Shown here: in pieces, positions 1 through 5,488 of the stretch | How positions within the stretch are numbered: the first letter of the stretch is position 1 | Layout of the letters: every line of letters starts with the position of its first letter | Origin: Spirochaetales bacterium | GTDB taxonomy: Bacteria > Spirochaetota > Spirochaetia > DSM-27196 > SKKC01 | DNA: 6,522 nt | Reading direction: 5' to 3' | Assembly (NCBI GenBank): GCA_007121695.1 | Contig: SKKC01000158.1 | Coordinates: forward strand, 1 to 6,522 | The notes under the pieces: generated by a model | Seen by the model: the letters and a program-made list of their open reading frames with translations, nothing else | Database searches by the model: none | What the model was told of the DNA's origin: nothing | Translations under genes and position numbers: made by a program

Positions 1-1366
1 GTGAGATCCGCTCTCGCACGACACGTGCAAAGGCGTCGGCGTCGAGTATCGCAGTGCCACCGCCAGTGAAATCGTCCCAGGCAGCACGTGCATCCGCCAG
101 AAGGGTCTGCAGCGTTTCTCCGGACGGAGCGTGCAACCGCTCAAGAAGCTGACGCTGCTCGGAGTCTCGCTCATGAAGTTCCTGATCTATCACCCGGATG
201 GCGTCCGCAATCGCATCCTGTTCCTCCCAGAGAAGGTCAAGACGCTCAGCATACTCGTCGAGCATCCCCGAACGCAGTTGCACGGTTCGAACTGCCTCTT
301 CATAGGCGGCTGCTGTTTCGCGCTGCACCAGTGTCGTGGTCTCGGCCGTGTCGCGATCTGCAGACGCATCGTCTGCATACGCACGCACATGTTCCCAGAC
401 GTCCAGTTCACGCTCCGCCTGTGCGAGCATAAACGCTGCGCCTTCGATCTCACGACTGTGCGAACCGTAGACTCTCCCGCCCGCGTACGCGGACACGAGC
501 GCCTCAATGGCTTCCGCAGCGTCGGCAGCCAGCAGCGCCTGCCTCTGCGCCTCGCGTTCCCAGTAGTCGTGTTCCGCGACAGATTCGGGAATGTCGAGCG
601 AGCGCCAGATATCCGCCGCGGCTCGTGCGGTGCGTTCAGCGTTCCGTGAGGTCTGGTACAGATCGTATACAGCCGCCAGACGGGATTCGACTACCCCGCG
701 CCGTGCCTGTACTGCACGCTGTTCTGCTTCGAACTGCGCAATCTGCTGGCGCTCGAGCTCCGCATGCTGCTGCTCGAACCAGGCTTCCTCGTCTGCGCGC
801 GCCGCGTTGAAATCCAGCTGCCAGGCATGCTGCTCCCGGGACAGATCTGCGAAGCTCTGCTGCCACCGATCTGCATCCTGCTCGAACGCGCTTCGCATAT
901 CCCGTTCCCACTGCACTCGAGCCGCTGCAAGTGCGGTTTCCGCCTCCTGCCAGTACTGCTGAGCGAGACGGAGGGATTCGCCGAAGGACGCGTGGTCCAG
1001 GCGGTCCGTCGGAAGAGCCACAGGTGCTTCGTCGGACAAAAACGGATCGTCGGGTGCTGTCCACAGCCAGGGTTCAAGAAGATAGCCCGCCCGTTCGAGC
1101 GGTGAGGCGTCCTCGGTCTGTCGCCGAAGACTCGCGGAGTCGTAGACATCGCGCGAGCGCATGCGATGCGACTCCAGCAGAAGCATGTTCGCGAGGTCGG
1201 GGCGTTCCTGCATCGCCTCGCGCCAGACCTCATGACGGTCAACGGGATCGGCCAGCCGGGCGCGCTGTACGGCATCGAAGACGTACCCGACTTGTGCCGG
1301 CGCAGCTACTGCGACCACAGACGCCATGACGACTACGAAGGCGGACACTCGAAATACTCTGTGCAT
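1..1366 (-). CDS. Secreted coiled-coil protein of unknown function, 3' end outside window
   Basis: The frame is open from ATG at 1366 down to position 1 (455 codons), and the C-terminus is missing. The start is supported by a GGAGGAG Shine-Dalgarno 5 nt upstream and by a classic Sec signal peptide: HR..R n-region, hydrophobic core at residues 7-22, likely cleavage after A24 (APA|Q). The mature part is almost entirely charged and helical (rich in A, E, R, Q, D), with few glycines and no cysteine. There is a Pro-rich break at about 98-120 (LLEPWLW, APDDP, ALPT), then a long predicted helix at about 128-255. In that helix Trp recurs at 139, 153, 168, 182 and 196, about two heptads apart. Further helices with heptad-like spacing continue at 260-430. 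I see no catalytic motif or known domain. It is divergent from the tolC-like operon and could share its regulation. It is probably periplasmic or envelope-structural. Existence of the gene is confident; function is unknown. Confidence 0.88.
   Translation of the reverse strand, partial: MHRVFRVSAFVVVMASVVAVAAPAQVGYVFDAVQRARLADPVDRHEVWREAMQERPDLANMLLLESHRMRSRDVYDSASLRRQTEDASPLERAGYLLEPWLWTAPDDPFLSDEAPVALPTDRLDHASFGESLRLAQQYWQEAETALAAARVQWERDMRSAFEQDADRWQQSFADLSREQHAWQLDFNAARADEEAWFEQQHAELERQQIAQFEAEQRAVQARRGVVESRLAAVYDLYQTSRNAERTARAAADIWRSLDIPESVAEHDYWEREAQRQALLAADAAEAIEALVSAYAGGRVYGSHSREIEGAAFMLAQAERELDVWEHVRAYADDASADRDTAETTTLVQRETAAAYEEAVRTVQLRSGMLDEYAERLDLLWEEQDAIADAIRVIDQELHERDSEQRQLLERLHAPSGETLQTLLADARAAWDDFTGGGTAILDADAFARVVRERIS
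734..952 (-). repeat. Degenerate 14-15 residue Trp-anchored protein repeat
   Basis: Residues 139-211 of the leftward coiled-coil protein form five units, each starting with Trp: W139, W153, W168, W182, W196, followed by F211. Spacings are 14, 15, 14, 14 and 15. Most units have a second aromatic residue downstream (F161, F172, F186, F197). I checked each Trp codon as CCA on the plus strand (952, 910, 865, 823, 781). Between the aromatics the residues are mainly A, E, Q, R and D. The DNA itself is not repetitive, so the repeat is old or maintained by selection on the protein. Confidence 0.6.
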
Positions 1367-1371
1367 TGTAT

Positions 1372-1378
1372 CTCCTCC
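1372..1378 (-). promoter_or_regulatory. Shine-Dalgarno of the leftward gene
   Basis: On the minus strand this reads GGAGGAG, five nucleotides (ATACA) before the ATG at 1366. It settles the choice of start over the in-frame ATG at codon 14, which would cut the signal peptide in half. Confidence 0.8.
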
Positions 1379-1422
1379 GTCTGTATGTACCGGGATGATC
1401 CGAACTTTGCTTGTGTCCCGTT

Positions 1423-1439
1423 TTGATTTTTTCAATCAA
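1423..1439. promoter_or_regulatory. Interrupted palindrome, candidate operator
   Basis: TTGATT (1423-1428) and AATCAA (1434-1439) are perfect inverted repeats around a 5-nt centre (TTTTC). The 17-bp site sits in the AT-rich core between the divergent starts, where a dimeric repressor (TetR, MarR or similar) of efflux genes would be expected to bind. It is not a convincing terminator: there is no GC stem, and no gene end points toward it. The operator role is inference; no regulator gene is in the window. Confidence 0.4.
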
Positions 1440-1467
1440 CCCGCAACCAGGAGGTGTACATAGGTGC

Positions 1468-1472
1468 GGAGG
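1468..1472 (+). promoter_or_regulatory. Shine-Dalgarno of the TolC-like gene
   Basis: GGAGG lies five nucleotides before the ATG at 1478 and selects that start. A second, stronger-looking AGGAGGT at 1449-1455 lies upstream. It overlaps the in-frame GTG at 1454, so it cannot serve that codon as a ribosome site. Confidence 0.7.
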
Positions 1473-1477
1473 AACCA

Positions 1478-2842
1478 ATGCGAACAGCGGCATGTACAGG
1501 ACTTCTTGCGCTCGTGGGCGCTCTCGCGCTCTATTCGGTGGAGACGACCGACACGGTTCTGCTGTACTCGCTCGACGACGCAGTACGGCGAGCACTCGCC
1601 CACGACATGAATCTGTCGCATCTGCAGACCGAAGCGGCGCTTGCCCGCGACCGGGCCGACAGACTCGCGCGGATTCGACGACCAGTGCTGCAGATTGCGC
1701 TTGCAAACCGGCAACACAGGATTCCATCGAGAATCGATCTTCACATCGTGGAGCTGACTACCTCGCTCGCAGCAGTGCTGTACGATGGCGGCATGCGTCG
1801 TCGAGCGCAGCAGGGTGCCGAGGCGGAACGCTCGATTCTCGTGGTACAACGCACGGTGCGCGAAGCGCAGATACGAGGTATGGCGAGCGAGCTGACAGCC
1901 GCGTACGCGCTCGCATCCGAGGCTGCGGCTATCGCCCTGCAGCACGCCGCACGCGCCCGGCGTGAAGTCGACAGCCGTGCGCTCGACCACGCCGCTGGAG
2001 CCTTGACCGCACGCGACCTGTCGCTGGTGCGACTGTCCGCCGAACGCGCGGAGATAGAAGCACGTCGACGGGAGGGAGTCCGGGAAGACGCACGCGCCGA
2101 GCTTGCGGCGCTTCTTGGACTGTCCGAAGGCGAGCGCCTGATTCTTCGTTTCACCATCGACCTGCCCTCTGAACCAGTCCCGATATACACCGACACGCAG
2201 GCTCTTATTGCCCGCGCGCTGGAGGTTGACCCGGGCCTGCAGGCCCTGCGCCTGCGGCGAGACATCGCGGCAAGCGCGCTCGGAGCATCGTCGTTCGTGC
2301 CAGTCGTGCAGGGATCTGCTGCCCTGTCCATGCAGGGGGCTCCTCTTCCGCTCGCCTCGCCGGAGCTGCAGTTCGGTGTGTCGCTGTCGTGGCCTTCGAT
2401 CCGTAGCGGAACCCTGTCGGCTGGGGGTAGTGTCGCCCTCGATGACGCGCGCAACGCGTCCCGACAGATCGGGATCACCATTGGCGAGTCGACACGATTC
2501 GAGTCTCGCGTGGAAGCGCGCAGACACGTCATGGCTGCCGAATCGGCGGTCTTTGCGTATCAGACAGAACGTCGGAGTGTCGCGGTCGGGGTCACACAGG
2601 CGGTCAGGGACTACTCGCTCCTTGTCTCGGCGCTGTCCGCCGACCGCGATGCGATTCGGGCCGCCGAAGCACACCGTTCGCAGATTCGGTCCGAAGTTGC
2701 GTCGGGTAGCAGACGGGCAATAGAGCTCATTGACGCTGAGTCGGCTCTCGCCGAGGCACGACTGTCCGAACGGGAGACCGCATTCTCCCTGGCGCGTCTG
2801 TATCGACTGCTTCAACAGCAAACGGGACTCACACGCCCATGA
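1478..2842 (+). CDS. TolC-family outer membrane efflux channel protein
   Basis: 454 residues, normal for the outer membrane efflux protein (OEP) family, whose trimers form a beta-barrel in the outer membrane and an alpha-helical tunnel through the periplasm. ATG 1478 gives an N-terminal export signal (MRTAACTGLLALVGALALYS). The mature protein opens with the family's LYSLDDAVRRALAHDMNL motif (29-46). The first beta-strand region is at about 70-101, followed by the helix-start motif YDGG (102-105; compare FDGG in the family). Long helices at 106-215 end in AALLGLSEGERL. The second internal repeat starts at about 235 (TDTQALIARALEVDPGLQALR), with strands at 275-345 and long helices from 346. It ends in the hallmark ELIDAESALAEARL segment (416-430) and LYRLLQQQTG. 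The stop overlaps the next start (ATGA). The substrate is unknown. It resembles in type the TolC-like proteins of Treponema. Confidence 0.9.
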   Translation: MRTAACTGLLALVGALALYSVETTDTVLLYSLDDAVRRALAHDMNLSHLQTEAALARDRADRLARIRRPVLQIALANRQHRIPSRIDLHIVELTTSLAAVLYDGGMRRRAQQGAEAERSILVVQRTVREAQIRGMASELTAAYALASEAAAIALQHAARARREVDSRALDHAAGALTARDLSLVRLSAERAEIEARRREGVREDARAELAALLGLSEGERLILRFTIDLPSEPVPIYTDTQALIARALEVDPGLQALRLRRDIAASALGASSFVPVVQGSAALSMQGAPLPLASPELQFGVSLSWPSIRSGTLSAGGSVALDDARNASRQIGITIGESTRFESRVEARRHVMAAESAVFAYQTERRSVAVGVTQAVRDYSLLVSALSADRDAIRAAEAHRSQIRSEVASGSRRAIELIDAESALAEARLSERETAFSLARLYRLLQQQTGLTRP

Positions 2843-4179
2843 AAACCCTCCTGATCGCGTATTGTGTCGTTGTGGTTTCGTGCGCGGACACTGCCCGTGA
2901 GGAACCGGTTCTGCCTCCACGGACTGTGGACGTTGTACAACTCGCCTACGAGTTCATGGCCGACCCGATACCTGCATTCGGATCGCTCGTGCCGCGGCAG
3001 GAAATACGAGTCACTGCAAGCACCGCCGGACGTATCGCCCGCGTACACGCGGTAGAGGGCGACAACGTGGAATCAGACACGGTAATCGTCGAACTCGCGA
3101 ACGAACAGATTTCCGCCCGCAGACGGCAGGTCGACGGCGAGGTTTCGGCAGCCAGGCATGCGGTGGAACTGACCGCCGCGCGAATCGATGTGTCCCGCCG
3201 ACATGTCTTTCAGCGACTCGAACAGCTGAGAGGCCTTGCACACGCAAGTTCCCGGGCACGCCTGGAACACGAGCGGGCATTGCATCGACGGGATCAGGCA
3301 GAAGAACGCTACGAAACAGGTCGAATCTCACACGATGAGTACGCGTCCTTCGCCCATGCCGAACGCGTGGCAGAGCTCGAGTATCTGGCTGCAGTCGGAC
3401 ACGAGCGAGTGCTTGCAGCGGAACTTGGCGTTGAGTTTCCGCTTCCCGAGTCGCTTTCGAACGACGATACGATGATTGACGGCCTGGTGCACGAGAATCT
3501 TCGAACCGTCACCGCCGAGTACGCCGGAGCCGTCGCGAGATTGCAGATTGCAGAGGCGGAGCGGGACGCGGTGTACGAGCTTCACGCCTCGCTCGCGATT
3601 ACCGCACCGGTGGACGGCGCAGTTGTCCGGCGTCACGTTGAGGCCGGCGAGCGCGTAGAGGCAGGCGGGGTACTGTTCGTGCTGCACGATTCCGCGACAC
3701 CGGATGTACTCGTACGAATACACGAGTCGGCGACGGACCGCGTACACGAGGGGCTTCAGGCCTGGGTGTCCATTCCGGCAGTATCCGACGCTGCCTTCGA
3801 CGCGTGGATTTTCAGAGTCGGAGCCGTTGCCGATCCTCGCTCGGGATCGGTTCCACTACGGCTTCGTCTTCGGACGCCAATGCCAGATGTGCGCCCGGGC
3901 ATGTATTCGGAAGCACAGATCTTCTCCGACCGCGCGACCGAAGGTCTCACGATCCCTGCGTCTGCCATCCGTGACCCGGGCGGTGGTCACGGCCAGGTCT
4001 GGGTTCTGGAGTCAGATCGTCTCTCCGCCCGCGAAGTCAGGGTTTCACCGACCGGTCCGGACGGCAGGTACGTGGTTCATGAAGGACTCGACGCCGGTGA
4101 CATTGTTGTACTGCACGATCGTACCGGGCTGCAGGAAGGAGAAGAGGTTCATGCCCGTTTTCAGTCGAATGAAGAATAG
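2839..4179 (+). CDS. Membrane fusion protein (HlyD/AcrA-type adaptor), lipoprotein
   Basis: 446 residues, the periplasmic adaptor that links an inner-membrane pump to the TolC-type channel encoded just upstream. The N-terminus MKTLLIAYCVVVVSC has a good lipobox (VVSC, Cys15), so it is probably lipid-anchored. The first biotinyl-lipoyl half-motif is at about 56-88 (TASTAGRIARVHAVEGDNV). A long alpha-hairpin spans about 89-250, with the family's turn motif GRISHDEY at 161-168. The second lipoyl half is at 254-282 (ITAPVDGAVVRRHVEAGERV). A beta-barrel domain spans about 288-365 and includes DVRPGMYSEAQI. A membrane-proximal domain spans 370-440 (IPASAI, GQVWVLESDRLSAREV, LDAGDIVV). The start overlaps the tolC-like stop by 4 nt with no good Shine-Dalgarno, so translation is probably coupled. 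The hairpin is longer than in AcrA and is broken at 201-215. The pump partner is not in the window. Confidence 0.9.
   Translation: MKTLLIAYCVVVVSCADTAREEPVLPPRTVDVVQLAYEFMADPIPAFGSLVPRQEIRVTASTAGRIARVHAVEGDNVESDTVIVELANEQISARRRQVDGEVSAARHAVELTAARIDVSRRHVFQRLEQLRGLAHASSRARLEHERALHRRDQAEERYETGRISHDEYASFAHAERVAELEYLAAVGHERVLAAELGVEFPLPESLSNDDTMIDGLVHENLRTVTAEYAGAVARLQIAEAERDAVYELHASLAITAPVDGAVVRRHVEAGERVEAGGVLFVLHDSATPDVLVRIHESATDRVHEGLQAWVSIPAVSDAAFDAWIFRVGAVADPRSGSVPLRLRLRTPMPDVRPGMYSEAQIFSDRATEGLTIPASAIRDPGGGHGQVWVLESDRLSAREVRVSPTGPDGRYVVHEGLDAGDIVVLHDRTGLQEGEEVHARFQSNEE
4136..4141 (+). promoter_or_regulatory. Shine-Dalgarno inside the adaptor gene
   Basis: AAGGAG lies 9 nt before ATG 4151, within the last codons of the adaptor gene. 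It favours 4151 over the internal ATG at 4169, which has no purine-rich site in front of it. Confidence 0.5.
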
Positions 4180-5488
4180 TATTGCTGTTGTCCTGTGTTT
4201 CGGGCTGTTCGCACAGTGCGGGATGTTTGACTTTACACTGCTGCAGGTTTCAGTCGATCCGGGTGACCGCTACAGCGTTGTTTCGCCCGAGACCGGTTTC
4301 GCTGTGCATTTCTCCCGGCCGGTCGATACCGTTCAGGCGGAACACCTTGTGCGCGTACGTGTCGGTGGGCGCGATCTTGTGCAGACGGCCTCCTGGCAGG
4401 GAACGACGCTGACGCTTGTTCCCGTCGAAGCTCCGGTAGCCGGTCGGGTACACGAAATCACAATCGAGGGAAGCGTACGCGATGCCCGAAATCGCGCACA
4501 CGAGGTATCCATGCAACAGCAGATATTCTACGAAAGCGACGTACCGCCTTCACACATCGCGTCCTTCGAGCCTGCGAACGGGGTACTGTCCCACGCGCGC
4601 GCAGAACTTGTCGTACGCTTCAGCGGGCCAGTCGACCGTGAACGTATCGAGAACTCGCTGGTGATTTACCCGGCTCATGCCGTGGAACTCGCGTGGAACG
4701 ACGACGGGACTGTCGTACGAATAGTCGCGGAAGACGGATGGATATCTGCACGAACAATCGAACTGCGACTCGGTGACCCGGACACTGTCCGGTATTATGT
4801 TCGCTACGATGCCGACGCTCACCCCTTGTCCGCCAGTGTTGACCTCGAAGGCGACACAATACGGCTTGCGTTTTCGGCCGATGTCGACAGGCACGCCGTG
4901 CAGGAGGCGCTGCGGATTCGACCGTACCGACATCTGACGTTCCAGCAGGAAACCGCCCGAACCTTCACGATCGCTCCTGAAGACAGCTTCGAAACGGATA
5001 CCTGGTACACCCTGCTGCTTTCCGCAGGGTTAACTGCAACAAACGGGAATGTACTCCGGGAACCTTACGAGTACAGTTTTTTCACGCAGCCTGCACAATC
5101 AGCGCTGCAGCACATAGACCTGCAATGGACCTCCGGGCAGCTGAACGTTCATAGCTTTGACACGTCAGACAGCCACATCGTGGCGCCCGATGGACCGGAC
5201 TATGTTCTGACAGCATCCATTGCATACAGCGGGGAAATCAGCAGTTCCGCCGATCAACACCGCATCCTCGACAGTCTGCAGATACAGAGATTACTTCCCC
5301 AGGGTGGTGCGCCGGTACGTCTGAATTACTTTGGGTGGGACGAGACCTTTGAAACCCTCTCGACTCTGTGGTCGGGGCTCGCCCCGTCCGGCTACGAGGG
5401 TACCCCTGCCGTGTACCTTCTGTCCGTGCTCGATCCACGCGATGGCAATGCGATCGGGATAGTGCTGGTCCAGGAGGGACAGGAATGA
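4151..5488 (+). CDS. Lipoprotein-like protein with three SbsA-type Ig-like repeats
   Basis: 445 residues from ATG 4151, chosen because AAGGAG (4136-4141) lies 9 nt upstream. ATG 4169 gives a more typical lipoprotein start (MKNSIAVVLCFGLFAQC) but has no ribosome site. The signal ends in LFAQC; Gln before Cys is off-consensus, though spirochaete lipoboxes are loose. Three tandem repeats at about 44-127, 131-219 and 222-313 each begin with a strand like VHFSRPVD, VRFSGPVD or LAFSADVD, followed by a short helix (AEHLV, IENSL, VQEALRI). The third ends in TWYTLLLSAGLTATNGNVL, the usual finish of the SbsA/Big_5 Ig-like family. Residues 318-441 form a separate C-terminal domain that I cannot name. 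The gene overlaps the adaptor gene by 29 nt (11 nt if started at 4169). An envelope-located binding or structural role is inferred; no enzyme motif is seen. Confidence 0.82.
   Translation: MPVFSRMKNSIAVVLCFGLFAQCGMFDFTLLQVSVDPGDRYSVVSPETGFAVHFSRPVDTVQAEHLVRVRVGGRDLVQTASWQGTTLTLVPVEAPVAGRVHEITIEGSVRDARNRAHEVSMQQQIFYESDVPPSHIASFEPANGVLSHARAELVVRFSGPVDRERIENSLVIYPAHAVELAWNDDGTVVRIVAEDGWISARTIELRLGDPDTVRYYVRYDADAHPLSASVDLEGDTIRLAFSADVDRHAVQEALRIRPYRHLTFQQETARTFTIAPEDSFETDTWYTLLLSAGLTATNGNVLREPYEYSFFTQPAQSALQHIDLQWTSGQLNVHSFDTSDSHIVAPDGPDYVLTASIAYSGEISSSADQHRILDSLQIQRLLPQGGAPVRLNYFGWDETFETLSTLWSGLAPSGYEGTPAVYLLSVLDPRDGNAIGIVLVQEGQE
5472..5477 (+). promoter_or_regulatory. Shine-Dalgarno of the second Ig-like lipoprotein
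   Basis: AGGAGG lies 7 nt before ATG 5485, within the final codons of the preceding gene. With the ATGA stop/start overlap it gives strong, coupled initiation of the downstream lipoprotein. Confidence 0.75.

Larger units (their letters stand above)
1367..1477. promoter_or_regulatory. Divergent intergenic promoter region
   Basis: These 111 bp separate two genes that start in opposite directions, so at least one promoter for each must lie here or reach into the facing gene. The stretch at about 1405-1440 is clearly more AT-rich than the surrounding genes. I do not see a convincing sigma-70 -35/-10 pair on either strand. On the plus strand, TTGCTT at 1407-1412 with TTCAAT at 1431-1436 (18-nt spacer) is a weak candidate. 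On the minus strand, TTGATT (1439-1434) could be a -35, but nothing resembling TATAAT follows at the right distance. Confidence 0.6.

Noticed and set aside
131..649. Plus-strand open frame of 172 codons opposite the leftward gene
   Set aside because: It is the shadow of the coiled-coil gene. Its composition (Arg, Cys, Leu-rich) and the lack of a ribosome site do not support a protein.
691..1275. Minus-strand open frame of 194 codons in another register
   Set aside because: It overlaps the leftward coiled-coil gene on the same strand. The register from ATG 1366 is open across the full 455 codons with signal peptide, Shine-Dalgarno and regular Trp spacing, so this frame is incidental.
1454..1477. 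GTG at 1454 as start of the TolC-like protein
   Set aside because: The GTG overlaps the AGGAGGT it would need as ribosome site. It would add MYIGAEEP before a normal signal peptide, while ATG 1478 has GGAGG at correct spacing.
1436..2920. A 494-codon open frame on the minus strand covering the whole TolC-like gene
   Set aside because: It is antisense to a gene with clear family motifs, and its product is Arg/Ser/Cys-rich with no recognisable domain or export signal. Long antisense frames are expected in GC-rich coding DNA.
3708..3727. Inverted repeat ACTCGT-N8-ACGAGT
   Set aside because: It has only a 6-bp stem in the middle of the adaptor coding sequence, no T-run follows, and one such repeat is expected by chance.
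3704..4150. In-frame upstream extension of the first Ig-repeat gene inside the adaptor gene
   Set aside because: It would overlap the adaptor by more than 470 nt, encodes Arg/Ser/Thr-rich sequence without domain character, and would bury the export signal 150 residues inside the protein.
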